Positions 1 to 14,000 of a stretch of DNA of 64,000 nt are shown piece after piece. The stretch lies in NCBI GenBank assembly GCA_013399875.1, contig VXAZ01000953.1, positions 3,285,890-3,349,889 on the forward strand, read 5' to 3'. Position numbers and translations under genes: made by a program. The notes under the pieces were generated by a model. It was not told the DNA's origin. It ran no database searches and saw only the letters and a program-made list of their open reading frames with translations. Position 1 is the first letter of the stretch. Each line of letters starts with the position of its first letter. Source of the DNA: Gymnorhina tibicen (taxonomy: Eukaryota; Chordata; Aves; Passeriformes; Artamidae).

Positions 1-1187
1 AGTTGTGAGAGAACAGGCTCACCACAGCAAGTAACCACACCATCTTCTTTGAAGTCCTGAATTCGCTGCTGCAGACCCCTCCCTCCGTCCCTCCCTGAGC
101 CAAACAAGATGTTTAATCTCACTGTGCCAGTCTCCTCCATTGCTCTACATCAGATGGAGGTCACATCACTTACAGGGTCTGTGTCTGCCTGTGCCTTCTC
201 GTGGTGACCCACTACATCACGCTCCTGCCCCATCTCCATTACCCTCCCTCACCTTAGATATGGTTTCGCCACTCCTCTCTTGCAAGTTTATCCAAACAGA
301 ATGTCTTCAAAAGAGGATGGCTTCATTTTAAAATAAATAAATAAATTCAATTAAAAAAACCACCCTCTGCATGAGTAAAGCTTCCTCATGTCACCAGCGA
401 GGGCGTTTTGGCCCCAGGTGCGGAGGAGAACGCTGTGCAGCATGGACCCCCTCCCCTCCTTTGCACAGCCCTGCTCCAAGGCCCACAGGCCCAGAGCGTG
501 GGCACTCAGCAGCACTGCTGGGTCATCACCCTCGCTCCATGGCGTTTATTACAGGCCAGTAGGCATTTTCAGCTGGAAGCACCATTTCTTGGAGCTGCCT
601 GCAGCCACTGAGGGAGGTGCCGTCTTTGAAGCCATGGGGGTGGGTCCCACTGACTCATGAGCACTGAAGAAATGGAGTGCTGCCATCTCATTTTGATTAT
701 TTGGGGTCTGTGCTCTGTTGCCGTGATCCCAGCCAGGACCCTGGACCCTGAGCGTCCAGAGCCAGGCTGCAGGACCCACCAGCAGCCATCACTGCCATGG
801 TACCGCAGTGGGGAAAGCAGAGAGACTGCCACCCCCATGACAAGAAAAAACAGTATTTGAAGCACAAGTACAGGGAAGAGAAGCTAGAAACAAAACAGGG
901 ACTTTATTCACAGAGGCTCTTTCAGATGCTGTAGGTTTGCTGCCCTGCTGCCTTGTGCTGCTGCCCAGCTCCTCGTTCCCATGGAGGGAAGAGAGAGAAA
1001 GGAAATAGCATGGCAAGCAGGGTGAAAGAGGCATGTGCTGCAGTGAGAGAAAGAAGACATGAGGAGCTCCAGGAGAGCTCTTGCCAGGCAGGCTGGGCTA
1101 CAGGGGTAGCTCTTCCCATGCCAGGATAAGGTTCAGCAAGAGGACAGAGGGGAGGTTGCTACAGGATTGCCCAGGGAGCCTGTGGCC

Positions 1188-1222
1188 AGGAGGAGGAGGA
1201 GAAGGAGGAGGAGGAGGAGAAG
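1188..1222 (+). repeat. Imperfect (GGA)n trinucleotide repeat
   Basis: About 35 bases of GGA/GAA triplets. They are read as runs of arginine on the plus strand and leucine on the minus strand, which explains the artificial open frames here (1133-1468 minus, 1167-1433 plus). It is a simple repeat with no sign of function. Confidence 0.85.
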
Positions 1223-2298
1223 GTCAGGCAAGGTGAGCAGGAGCCAAACAAGGGAGGCTTTACAAATAAAGCACTTCATATCGGAGCCTGAAATCAGTGC
1301 TGAGCCAAGGGATTTTTCTGAGGGAAAGGGGCGACGTTCTCTAGAGAGAGAAAAATACGAAGTCTGGATTTGCGCAACCCAGGAGGCAGGGCAGGTCTCT
1401 GTACTAGTTCGACTGAGCAGGGCTAAGGAGTAAGCCAGTGTCCCTCCTGGAAAAGCTTTCACAGACAAGATCAGGCAGACCTGGAGAGGAAAAGTTCTCA
1501 GGCAAGAAGTATGGAAAGCAAAACTGAGTTCAAAAGTTGAAACAGGTGGAAGAGAAGGGGGACTTTACCTCCTAAAAAAAAAGTAGAAAAAGAAAAACGT
1601 GAGTCTGCAGAATAAGAGCAACACCAAGCCAAACCAGAGTTCTCATAGCAGCTATCTCTCCACAGAGATTCCTTCCTCTTCTCTGCTACCATATGCAGAG
1701 TGTGATGGCCAGTGGCCCCGCTGTGCCACAGCCCAAGTCTGGAAGCTGTGATCCACGACAAATACTTTAATTCCTTCCCTTTGAACCTGTAAATATAGGT
1801 CAGGATTTTAAGTTAGTTACAAAGGTCTCCCTGTCAGCGAGGGCCACAGGTTCACGCAGGAAGGTGGGGCACCTTCCCACCCCGCTTCACTGCTGATCGG
1901 CGATGCCTCACCCGCCCTTCGGCTTGAGAACGGATGTGGTGAGCCAGCCTCCTGTGTGAATGAACACAGCACGGATAATGACTTTATAGTTCTTTACAGT
2001 TCTCTCCGTTCTCACAGAAAAGGTATCAGTGACACCAGAAGCACTCAGAGAGCCTGGGGAACAAACTTGGGCCATGAGGTCTAAGTATTTCTTCCCCTTC
2101 CACTAAGAGCTGGGGGCCATGGTTGAGGCGTCACAGAGGCTATTTCTGGGCACCCATCTCTCTCCTCCCTGTTGCATTTCCTTCATTGTGTTTGAGCTCT
2201 TTCCTATCTGTGGCCTTTAAATCTCCACCAATCTGCCAGGCGCCACTCAGCACAGAAGAGGGGGGGAGGCAGACTCAGAGAGGGGGAGATCTGAACCC

Positions 2299-2308
2299 CT
2301 AAAAATAG
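2299..2308 (+). promoter_or_regulatory. Perfect MEF2-type site
   Basis: The ten bases CTAAAAATAG match the established MEF2 consensus (YTAWWWWTAR) exactly. The site lies in a purine/pyrimidine-rich, moderately GC-rich segment (about 2220-2480) without repeats. This fits an enhancer, but one ten-base match in 64 kb is expected fairly often by chance. Whether it is used is an inference. Confidence 0.25.
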
Positions 2309-3121
2309 CCCTGCCGAGTATGTCTGTTTTCCTGACACAGACGGTTCATTGTTAGACTCTGACACGCCAGTTCACCCTCCCTCCCCACCCCTCAGCATAC
2401 TCTCTTTCCTCTCCTGCCCCTCTCCGGCCCAGTTTCCTGTCTACTCCCATCTCTGTGGCCAAAGCTGGAGTGTATTGTGAAGCCAAAGGCTGGCGTGGAG
2501 TCTTTTGTTTCTCTGAGTACATTTTGGACCACAGACTAGGGGGTTACAAGGGTTAGCCCTTGTTACAGGGCTCCTACCACTCTTGGTTCCTAATTTCACC
2601 CATTCCCAGCCACACGAGCCCTGTCTCCTCAGCTCTCACCTCCCTTTTTGCCTTCTGCAGGATCCTCTTGACCTACATCCTGACATACCTTGTTCTGTGT
2701 GTCCCTCTGCCCCGTGCAACAATTTTGTCAGCTACTTTGCAGATCCCAGCACCTCGGGTACAAACGAAGGAGGCACCCCACACGTGCCACCAAGTCTCCT
2801 TGCTGCTGGCTGCCTGCCCGTGACATGACAGTGTAACCAGGGGTACAACAGCCCTTTGCCCAGAAGCTTCCAGTTATGAGCCTGCACGATGATTTGATGA
2901 TGTCAGCCATGTTGTACAAGGCAACCAGGAGAGAGCAAATGGAACACCCCTTCTACCAGAAAAGTACCCTTCTCCCACTTTGCTGCTTAGGGCACAGGGC
3001 CAGAGGACTAGATGTAGGCACTGACATATTGGGAGCAGACTGTTGTCCCAGTCCCAAGCAGACTTGCCTATTCCACCTGCTTGGTTGTTGTCCCAGGTGC
3101 AGTGAAGTCTGAGGTACATAA

Positions 3122-3224
3122 GACATGGCACTTAGGGACAAGGTTTAGTGGTGGATTTGGCGGTGCTGGGTTAACAGTTGGACTCAATGATCTTAAAGAT
3201 CTTTTCCAACCTCAATTATTCTAA
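3122..3224 (+). mobile_element. CR1 LINE, 3' end fragment
   Basis: The segment carries the conserved 3' terminus of bird CR1 elements: a GGTTGGACTagATGATCTTaaAGgTCTTTTCCAACCT-type block (here at about 3173-3212), followed by a short ATTATTCTA tail in place of the usual ATTCTATG repeats. CR1 copies are normally cut off at the 5' end, and this one keeps only about 100 bases. The tail on the right gives a plus orientation. It is a dead copy with several substitutions. This is one of the clearest markers of an avian or reptilian genome in the window. Confidence 0.85.
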
Positions 3225-6200
3225 GTAGCCTAATATAACATGATATTTAGTACTGACCACACAGAGCACAACTACAAAACATGCAACTGTGTTTTTAGCC
3301 AGATTGCCTTCTCTCAATGTTCACAGTCCTTTCAGAGATATCTTGCATGCAGAAAACAGGATGAGAAACATATCTCCATTCCCTTACTCAGAGCACAAAC
3401 TTGTTTGAACAATGACATTTGTCTAATTCTGTGTTTGTCCAGCATCTAGCACAGAGGATCTCTAATTCTTGACTGGGGACTCCAACTGTTTGTTATTTAA
3501 ACAACATAAAGACCATTATAAAAAGGCTTTATGTCTCCCTGTGTAAAACTCTATTGATGGCTCAGTAATACATGACAATATTGAAAAACAAACATTCAGG
3601 ATAAAAAAAAAAATCTATCAGACAAGCCACACAGCTAGCAAAAGCTTCCTTCGTCTCAGAGCATGGTCTGAACCTCAACCTAGCATCTTACCAGCGGGAT
3701 GACCCACTTGGTGAGGCAGGAAGACTACAAACCTTCCATGATGGAGACATTTCAAAGTCACACAGGCCTTTTTGAGAGCATCCTGCCAGCAGTTTTTTGG
3801 ATAACTTCGAAGAGACAGCTGGCAACTTTATGCTGAGTACAAGCAAGGTAGCATGTCACAGAGGTGATTTCTTCAACACATTGCCTCACTGCAAGTAACA
3901 ACAAATAAGGATTCCCACCAAACTAGGAAATGTTTTTGCCTGGTTTTTTCCACACAATCAGCTAACCAAAGAGGCCCACAGAAATTAAACAACTTGCTTA
4001 AAACTACATTGTGACTGTATAGCACTGCAAAAAGCCCAATCAACTACACCTATGAACATGGGGAATGTCTTAACCATAAGCCCATTTCTTCTCATGTCTT
4101 ACCAGTCTATGAATACGAGTGATAATCAGAATTCTCAAGCACAGACAGATTCTCTAGGAGCTGAGAAAATTCAGCTGGGGAAGAAAATCCTGGGAAGATC
4201 TATCTATCCCTTCAGACACCCCTTGCTTTGTCACTGTGTGGCAGCTTTACTACCACAACCTGAGAGATAGAAGGAGAGTTTCAAGTATCAATCTCTTCCT
4301 CCAGATTTGCAACCCACTGGTTTTGTTGCGGTTTCCACTGCCCTTTAGCCTATAAACACTGTTCTAAGAGTAATGAAAAATCTGTTGAGCCAGAGGCTTA
4401 TAATACAAAAAAAAAGAAACTACCTAGTCTCTTGTGTTCTCAGTTCTGCTGAACAAAAGCATTGGTAGCACTCTGTAAAAGACCCCCCATCTATAATTTC
4501 TGATTAGCCCAGCTCACCACCACTCAGAGGACACTGACACCAGCACCCACTTCGCTGCCTGTATTTCCACTTTCAGATGTGCCTCTCTTATCATCCATTC
4601 TGCTAATCAGTTGCCATGGGAGGAGGAAGTTGTGGGTTAACCTAACTGCATAAAAACAGCAGCCTTGCATTATTTTAATGGTGATTCAAGGCTAAGGGCT
4701 AAGAATTAATCTCTATTATAAGGACTAAGCTGGAAGGGAGAAAAGAAATAGGTTTAGGGGTTCACTCCAGCAATCATCCATTTTGGTCACTTTCTGTAGA
4801 AGATAAGGGCTGCTTCATAATAATCTTTTTTTTTTTGTTGGAAATAAAAACCCAACAAATAGCTCAGGGGATGCTTACTATTTTAGGGATAAAAGCTAGC
4901 CTGTTATATGCTATTTTAAAAAGTCACTTAAAACCTGCCTTCTTTTATTCTGAGGTCTGCTCTTGATCACTTGCGTGAATCATCTTTTGTATGAGAGACT
5001 TGTACCTTGTTTTAGCACAAGCTTTCAACTAAAATTCCTTTTATTGTGCCTGAACATCCAGCACAAGGATGAGTTCCTATGAAGAATCACCAGCTATGAT
5101 GGTGGTCTTCAGCTAGGACAGTGTGCTGCTTCACACCTTCTCTCTGTCTCTAACAGGGCAAGCCTGATTTGGTGGCAGGAAGGGGGAAGAGAGGAAATAC
5201 AAGTTTGCAAAAGCCACACGTCCTCTTTGCAAACACCTCTAACAAGAGGGCTGGCAGCTGTGAGGGGTAGAGAGTGCTGGCAGCTGTGTCAGGCAAGGCC
5301 AGGTGTTCCTGCAAGTGGCAGGCTCTGGCACATTTGTTGTTTCTTATTTCTGTTCGCTGAGCTAAATCCCTGTAGGAAATGCATTGGTGGGTCTGCACAA
5401 ATGATCTCCTATTGTCTTCTCTGCAAGGCTGATCATATCCCCTCTTCCTTCTAGGCTTTTTCTTCCTGCCTCACACCACATCTCTCTTTGTGGTCAGGCA
5501 TACCCCTAGGTTAAGTGGAAAAACAACCTGCCTTTCTACTGTACTCTCAAATGCTGAAGGTACTGAGCAGGAAGATCAGCTCTGTGGGGAGATTCCTTCT
5601 GCCTGAGATTTGAGGGTCCCCTCGCTCAGGATGTGTAAAATTAAATCTCTCCATATACTCCCTCAGGAAAAGCCACGTTTCTCCTTTAACATTTCCTTAC
5701 CTGTGCCCTGGCTGTTCTAGCGGGATGTGTTTTCTATGGGGATACGCCAAGTTACGGAGGATGTTTTTAAACTTCTTTAGCACACTTGTTTTCTCTTTTC
5801 CTCTGCTTTCAGAAATGTCACCAGCTCTGCAGTGCTGTCAGCAAAATTATTTAGTTTGAAGCCTACTGAGTCTCAACACCTCCAGGCAAAGGTGGCACAA
5901 AGTTATCTTTTTTCCATCACGGGTCGAAAGGACTTGGCTTGCCTTCATTCTGACACCTCCTTGTCTAAATCTGTAGTTCAGATTATTTCCTGACTCATGC
6001 TGAAGCTATACGGGGTGTAAATTATAGCAGAAAGTACTCAGAAGACTTCAGGCTGGAACCAGTTCTATTCTCTCTGTGCTTTGCAATTACTTATTCAGCT
6101 TAACAGGCTGCCTTCAACTTTTATGGCTAGCGTAGCATCGTTGTAGCTGGCCAACAGGACTGGGACATCTAGAGAGCCCTCTCCTGCGTAACTGGGGTGC

Positions 6201-8064
6201 CTACAGCAGAACTGGTGTCTTTGCTGTAGACTAGCAGAGAGGGTTTGTCGTCCTTAGAGTAAGCTTTGGCTAAGAAGCCTGGCTCCCTAATGTTGCCCTG
6301 CTATATTTAGACCCTCTTCTGGTGTGCCCACCCAGTGCTGTTCCCCTTGTTTGTTTCCTCCCAAACAATGAGACCTGAAAGAATTGCTTGGAAAGGGGCC
6401 AATGCTCTTGCAAACGAAACTGTCAGGCAGCCAAGCTTTGCAAGGGCCCCTTGTAACATACTGTATTGGGAAATGGGAAGCGATTGTGCCTCTTCACTTC
6501 AACCTCCACCATGGGCTTCTTCCCTGTGCTAAGAGCTCTGTGGTGTGGCCCTGCCCCGAGGACTGTCTTTGAGGAGGTGTCAGAAGACACGGGGGCAATG
6601 TCAAGAGGCAACAAATCAGGATGGCAAGGAGCAATGTAAGATCTGCTCTGTGTTCTCCCTCACCCCTAATCCGGTATTCCTGCCAGAGCACATTTTAGCA
6701 ACAGGTTGTTCCTGGAAAGCTTTTGCTATCTCTGCCCTGCTTGTAGTAGAAGCTGCTCATGTACATATAGGGTTACAGGTGTGGCCAGATGCCCTTCTCC
6801 CTCACCCCATTGTTCTTTTCTGTGCTCCTGTGGTGTTTGGCCACCATTCTCTGCAATGGCAGCACTGTAAGGGGAGAGGAAAAGCAGCCCCAGCCCTACT
6901 GGTGTGCAGAGCAAGAACCACATTAAGATTACTTTTGTTTGTTCTAAACAAATGGAGCCAAAGTAAAAAACAAAGTGGGGGGAGAAAACAAACAAACAAA
7001 CAAAAAAGCCGTACAGGAAGAAGAGAGAATGGAAAGAGGTTTCTTTTAAGACTGAGAGGCCTGCCTGATCCACAGCAGCCTAAATGATGAGAGCCTGGAA
7101 ATCACAGATTTGCATCCAAAAGGGATTCATTCCATTACCTTAAGTTCAAGCTTTGCTGCTTCTTTTGGCCCTCTGAGCCAAAATATCTCTAGCCAGAAAA
7201 GGACGTGTATCCCTGAGGGAGATTCCAGGAACATCCTTCCGTTGGATCAGGTTTGGATTTTCCTTCAGACCCATAAGCACTAGAGAGGTTTTTTTGAAAA
7301 AAAAAAAAAAAAATTTAAGCCAACATTTCTTACAGCTGGGTAAGAAAGGTGCTGAGTACCAGAATGATAGCAAAATTTAGGAAAAGAGAAAGATCAGCTA
7401 GAAAAGTATCTGCCTAAACCACACAGACATCTGCTAGTCCTGCCTGAGAAGAGGGGTATAAACCTCTTGTGAGGAGGAAGGCAGGAGTGCATGTGACCCC
7501 AGTGCCAGTGTTATACTCTCATTTCCACTGATCACCCCATAAACACTGTCCTCTGACAAATTTAAGAGATGCTGGGACAAATCCTATGGTTTGAGCTATA
7601 GTTATATAGCATCTTTTTGTCACAATACCAAGTATTTCCAACTTGAAAATGGAACCAACTTTTAAGAACAGCTTAGGAGAATGCATGCTGTCAGGAAAAA
7701 TGCAGCTGGGGCAAAAATAAGCAGATAATATTTTGGCACCATGGGCACACAACACTGATTCATGGGCTCTGTGGGACAACAGGCTCCAGGAGAAACTGTA
7801 GATGAATGGAGGGTACGGGGAACAACTCAAGTGCTACAGTTCAAATTTTACAGGTGAATCAGTAAAAGGGAGAAATTAATGCAGCAAGGAGAGGCTGTAA
7901 TTCAGACTGACCCCTAGCAGACAGGGTCTATAGCATACAGCAAGCAAGACCCTACACTGTTGCACTTCAACATATCACAGAAGACAATTTGAGTAACTCA
8001 AAGGTCCCTAATAAAATTAAGTCAACTGGGAATGGCCTTTGTCATAGGAGATAAGGGAGTTATT
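3225..8064. other. Gene-free stretch, no recognised exon
   Basis: AT-rich single-copy sequence without repeats I can name. The longest open frame (6545-7087 plus, 180 codons including a non-ATG start) has no familiar motif and overlaps minus-strand frames of similar quality. Its lysine/arginine-rich end comes from an A-rich run. Poly-A tracts lie near 4409, 7297 and elsewhere. I see no promoter or exon that I can defend. Confidence 0.45.
7297..7313 (+). repeat. Poly-A tract (17 bases)
   Basis: Seventeen consecutive A bases follow a run of seven T and one G. No recognisable retrotransposed sequence lies upstream, so this is annotated only as a homopolymer. Confidence 0.8.
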
Positions 8065-8092
8065 AGAAAACCCAATATGTATTGGGTTTTCT
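8065..8092. repeat. Perfect 13-bp inverted repeat (2-base spacer)
   Basis: AGAAAACCCAATA is followed by TG and then its exact reverse complement TATTGGGTTTTCT. The 28 bases can form a complete hairpin or cruciform on either strand. Each arm contains ATTGGG/CCCAAT, close to a CCAAT-type box. No duplicated flanks are visible, so it is not obviously a transposon end. Confidence 0.85.
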
Positions 8093-11000
8093 GGGTTGTA
8101 ATATTGTCACACACAGAACTGTCTTAAAGTCCCAGCTCCTGGTGTCAGGGGGTTTCTTGTAAGACTCTCAGATTTTGGTATAAACCACTACCAAAAAAGC
8201 TACAGCCATCATTAGTGTACAGAGAAATTTAAAAGATGTAAACCCTAAAAGCTCAGAAAATTTTGGATGTCAAGGTGAGAAACAAAGGCCTGTCTCTATA
8301 GCAGCTCTTGATTCGTGCACACAGGCTGGACAAGAAATCTGTGATCTTGGTTTGTGTTGCAATAGAGAAGGAGGTTATTTCATACTTGCTGTTTATTGCA
8401 GAACACAGATCCACTGTGCTCAGTGACTAAAGATCATTTATGGAGCCTTAACAGTCAACAGGAAATTATATTTGCATGTTGCCAAATCACTTTATCATGA
8501 TGCCATTTTGAAAAGACTGTTCATCTGTTTCAGTGGTTGCTTAGGAGACATGAGAGGGATTGGTCTGCAGCCACATCATTTTCTGACTCTCCAAGATAGT
8601 GCTGCAGCCCCTTACTTGTAAGAAAGCTACTGGGCAACTGCTTGAATGGCCAAGGAGATTTTACCCTTGGGGTCCTTTTGTGACCTGTTGTGGCAGCACA
8701 GTCAGCTGGAGGAAGTCCTGAGCTCCAGCTGAACATGAAACAGAAAAGGTTGCCAGCAGGGAGAATCAGGAGAAGAAGGTGGATTAATGACATCCTGAGA
8801 AGCTCAGGGAAGGCAGTGAAATGGCTGCTGAGGTGGTGCTAATTGTGTGAGGAACCTGCAACAAAAACCTGCATTTGGTGATGGCAGGATGGGTCCTGTC
8901 CTGGGAGGAGCCTCTTGCTGAAACTTCTGTTTAAACGTGAAATGAGTAGGAGCAAAGGGAGGACTGCTAGGCGTGCAGTCATAGCTGGTTTGGGGTTTTT
9001 TAACTGTGTTTTTAGCTTTTAAATTAAATGAGCCTTCCTTTTGGAAAACGAAGCTGAGAAATCAATAGGAAATTTTGACACAGTGTATTAAAGGACTAAT
9101 CTCACACCAGCAAAATGAGGTAAGTCACCAGTGAAAAGACTAGAAAAAGTTTGCAGAAGTCTTGAGATCTCCTTTCCCTACAATTTGCAGCCTTTTCTGG
9201 AAGTTCTGGGAGGTTTTCCTAAATTTATTTATTATTTATTATCATTTTGATTCAATAACTACTGCTCTTATCAGCACGACAAAGTTCACAGCAAGTTGGA
9301 AAACCAAGGAAGACTGGATTTTCTTCTTTGGTCTCATTGTAAGTGAGGCTGGAAAGGCTGAGATCTATTAGGTCTAAAACCTTGTAAGACATATGAACCA
9401 AAAAGAAACAATTCAATTCACACCTACAGATACTATGTCCTTTCCTTGCTAAATCAGTTTTATCAGCTTCTATGTCCTCCACAACTACAGGGTGGCTCCA
9501 TTATCAAATAAAAAGTAGAATTAAAATGCTGTCTTTCTGCATCTTAATTCAATTCCAATTCTTATCCAAAAATAGCTTGACACAAATCAAAGTAAAAAAA
9601 AAAATTACCATGTAAATAAGCAAAGCCATTCGCTATTTTCTAACATAAGTAAATGCAAATTATGGATTTGAATAAATGTGAGCGATTAGATTGTTCTATT
9701 TGCATGTGCAGAGATCCCAGTCTAGCAAAAAGTTACCAAATTTAGAGGAAGGGCTATATTTAGTTTCAAATCAGGATGTTTTAATTACCAGCTAACAGGA
9801 AGCAACCTTTTTACTTCAGTTTAGTTTTGTTTTCTGGTAATTTTTATGGAGTTTTTGAAATAACTACAAATATGAAGCCTAATTAAAATAGATAACACCA
9901 ATCATCCTTTTTTGCTATCTGATATTTTTAAAGCACACCATCTCAAACAGACATAATCATATATCAGGCATGTGGAAACTACAAATGCTTTTCTAAGCAT
10001 TTAGAAGTGCCAATTCACAGTTGTGTCCCTTTTAAACTATCTAGGCTCCCCACAAATGAGTTTGAGCTAGATCATCTCTTTTCAGGTTAACCTTTGCAGT
10101 AAGTAACACAATTTCTCACGTGTTTGCTGGTTTTGCTCATTCTTTGTGGCCAGAGAAGAAGTAGGTAGCAGTGGAGACCCCCAACACTCAGGGATGTGCT
10201 TAGCAGCCTCCAAACAAAAGAAAAACAATTACAAGACATCCCTTTTTCTGTTCACTCTAGGCTAACACTAGCTCCAGCTTATTACAGGCATGTGAAACCA
10301 CAGCCACTCAGTACCTGAGGGTTATAAACACTTTTTGAACTCACTGTGAAATGCCAGTGCACCCAAGTACAGCTCTTGCATCAGGGCTAGTCAGGCGCCG
10401 CATTTCCAGAAGACCTTGGAGTCTCTGTCACCCCATCAGTCCTCCTGCTCTGCCCTTTCCGGGTACAATGTTTCCCATACTTCAGCTTTTCATGCTGTCC
10501 TTGGGTTCCCAGAGCCCATTTGGAGACTGCAGGACAATAGCAATTGCTGAAAATATGAAATGAGAGAAAAGAAAAGAAAACATCTTGGTAAAACACTCAC
10601 ACGCTGGGAGTAGGATATAGAAATAAGATGTGACAGCTCAGCTCTAGGGCCCCAGGATCTATAGGCTGTGGATAAAAATGGATTCTATTTTTCTTCTAGA
10701 GTCTTACCTCTTGTTGTGCTTCTGAAAAATGCCAATAAGGAGACAGATCCTCTTTGTCATCTCTCCTAGGAAGTACATTCCTCCTGTGCCAATACCATCA
10801 TACCTTCTACTACCGTAAACCATTCTGGATCCTTCTCCCTCCTTTTATTTGGCTCTGAATCTCACTGAATGATTTTGCAATGAATTGTTTATTCAGCAAA
10901 TCTCACTTCTTTTTCTGCTTTTGGAGTATCCCAGAGAAGACTGACATTTCTTCAGTTTCTTTATTATCTTATGCTATCTGGCAGGTTTTCTGCAGTTTCT

Positions 11001-14000
11001 TCCTCTCATCTGTGGATTGACTGAACTTTGACTAGTTGTGGTTTCAGGCACTTGGGCCAGCTGTGATGAGTGAGACTGCATGGTCTGAGAAAAATCAAGA
11101 GCACAGTCACATGCCAGTGTTTGATTGCAAAAAGATCATCATTATTTACTTTCAGGTGCTGCTGTTAACTTTTACACCTGTATCTTTCACTTAAGGAGGA
11201 TGCTGAAGGGCAAAAAATTTAAGTATAAGACTGCGTGCCATCGGAGGGGAATAATTTTTTCATTATATTCAGAACAGGATATAGCCTCAGATATAAAATT
11301 CAGAGAGAGAAATGACGACTGAGAAATTGTATTGTCAAGCTGCCAAAAGCTGCTTCATTTCATTGCTATCCTGGGGCACCCTGGTGTTCTCCATGTCCCC
11401 ATCCCTGCCCCTGATAATTTGTTGTTTGGTTGCTGGAGGCAACTCTTAAGGCAAGTGGAGCAGGTAGTGACATAGGGATAAACCCAAAATGATCCTTCTT
11501 TTAAATACCGTGTGGGTGTGGGTTGCCATAGTAAGGAAATCCCATGAAAGGGTGTCCCAGCGTTGGTGTAGTGGGAAGGAGGGCCCTTTGAAGGGAAATG
11601 CTTGTCTTGGCTGGCCTCCGCTGTGCTGTGCTGTGCTGGCCGCACCTTGCTCTAATGAGGGCTTTGGTGCAAAGAGCAGGCTTGCTGCATGCTCCAGTCA
11701 TCCCTGAGCTCCTTCCTTTACCTTCCCAGTGAGGGAAGGAGAGGCAGGGGGTGGAGAGGAATAGCAGCGTGGTTTCTTTGAACAGTCACTGTCCAAGAGC
11801 CAGAGCACTTTGTGGAAAAAGAGGAAAACAAGGGAGCTCCACCCTTTTACCACAGAAACGTCTCAACCACATCCCAAACCTCGGCTAGCTAGAGATTCCT
11901 TCCTTGCGTTGAGTAACGGAAAGGGAGCCAGGAGAAGTGAGATGTACAGGGACCCAGAGATATTTTTAAACGTGCTGGAGGTCTGATTGCATAGTTTTGG
12001 CCTGGTTTTGTTGGCACAAGGCCCTTTCTTTACTGGTTTGGATAGAGCACACTTGCTGAGAAGGCCCTCCTCACGTGTCAAGATGAAATTTTCTGGCTGG
12101 AGAGACAGCTTTGGGGATGAGTAACCAGACCCAGCAGCTTTCCTAACCATGCTTGTTCTGCAGCCTGTTTTGTTAAGGAGACCCCCCTCTCAGACCTGCT
12201 GCTCCATGTACTAAAGCAGGACTGTCAAAGAGGACCTGCTGTGGGCCTTGATGCAATGTCTTCAGATGAGGACTTCAGGCCAAGACAGCCTTTCCTTCCC
12301 ACAGCCTTTCCTTCTGGCTGTCCCACAGCCAGAGCCTCCACTCTCTGTGTGGGAGGCAGACAGCTACCATGCCATGTTGGACAGACCCTCTGTCCTTACA
12401 GAGCTGTGCCTCAGGGCCTCTTACCAGCTTGCCAGCCACAAAAGAGCACCACAGGAGGAGGGAATTGAGGAGGAACCAATTAGGGACATGAGCCATGACT
12501 CAAGTTTGCACACTGAGCGTGTGTGGAGAATGGACAGGGAAAGAACTGTGGCTGTACTCAGGGAGGGAACTTGGGTTCCTTATGCCTTTCACAGGTGTCA
12601 GACACCACTGCTAAATGAGAAGGTCAAAACCAGATGATTAAATCCTCCTGATTAGGCTGTGGAGGGAGGCTCTGCAGCCGGTGTACTTGATCAGTCTTGA
12701 TCCAGTGGGAGATGATGATGAGGAACTGGAGGCAGGAGAAGCCCAGACACTTGCCCACACAGGGCTGATCTCAGCCCATGTCACGCTGTGGTGATGCGGT
12801 ATGTTGTGGTGAGGTGGGACATCCTGTGACACAACTTGTGACAAAGCCAAGAAAGTTGAAAAGTGCTAAAGAAGAAAAGCTTCGCTGTGTTTATTTTTGG
12901 TAGAAACAGGAAGGATGCTGGTGAGGCTAAAAGGAGCCCAAGCCATGTCCTTTCAGAAGCCTACACCTAACAAACTGTATTTTCCAGCACATGGTAAAGG
13001 CAAGATCTCATCCTTTACGTAACAGCTTTCACGGAGAAAGCATTCAGTTAGATGGGAATTTCTTCACCTCCTGCTGAGAAACAACCCTATCTGGGTGGTA
13101 AAAGAGCTGGCATTTAAACCTGAAGGCAACAACAAGAAGAACACATCTGAGAAATCAAACTTGTGGTAGGCAGGTGTTTAAACCTGTCCGGAGTAACAGT
13201 GCCATAGGCCTTCCCTGAGGAAGGAAACACAAGACTTGAGGTTAACACCCTTCATTAGGGGCTTCAGTGTGCAGCTCATCTGCAAGGGAGCACCTCCATC
13301 GCTTCCAAATTAAGCTATTTGAAGGAATAAGCCGCTCTTGTGGGTTTTGTTGCCTGCAGGGGAATCCTTGATCCAAATGCTGATCACGATTTTTGTGCTT
13401 CATGTATGAATGCTGCTAGAGCTGCACTCCTAAGCTAAGGACTCCTCAGTTTTTCTTACTGATTTTGGTTTTAAAGCAATTAACACTTGCCAAGAGGGAA
13501 CAAAAGAATAATGTAGCCTCACTTGCTGGTAAGTTAACTTTTCCCCCTATAGACCTATATTAATTTTTTCTTTCATTAATGGTGCAAGCCCGTAGATTTA
13601 ATTTTTGAACAAAATCACAGTTAGTAGCTGTTAGTAACACCTGATCCTGCCTCTCTGGGCAAAATACCCCTTTAGAAATCCCTGTGTCTGCAGTAACTAA
13701 AGCGCCTTAATTCAATCATTCGTCAACCATTTTCCTCTGAAATAAAATTAAAATCCGTTCCGACAAGGTTGCTGCAGCAGGAGCAGCATGTAGGGCCCTC
13801 CATCACTTGACACTGGAGGCATTTGTGGGATTGGGGACACAGTTTGACATCTAGTGGTAACGGGTGGTATAATCCCAGAGCTCACACAGGGAGTGCAAGG
13901 GTCACAATCCTGCATCAGGCAAGATGACGGAGGATCCCCCCTTCCTCCCAATATACCTTGTGTGCTGCCTGTACAGCCACACATCAGTGTTACGTGTCTT

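Larger units (their letters stand above)
1..3121. other. Gene-free stretch, no recognised exon
   Basis: I see no open frame resembling a known protein. The open frames around 370-1470 overlap one another on both strands and have the low complexity expected by chance. The stretch holds a small GGA repeat near 1190 and a pyrimidine-rich region with a MEF2-type site near 2300, both listed separately. It is probably intergenic or intronic. A non-coding exon could be present without my being able to see it. Confidence 0.5.

Noticed and set aside
5702..5800. Possible minus-strand exon before the donor CACAG|GTAAGG
   Set aside because: Only the donor is convincing. No acceptor or clear open frame pairs with it.
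10708..10765. Possible 58-base minus-strand exon between CCTAG and GAG|GTAAGA, open in one frame
   Set aside because: The donor is good, but the acceptor has a poor pyrimidine tract, the length is short, and the encoded 19 residues match nothing I know.
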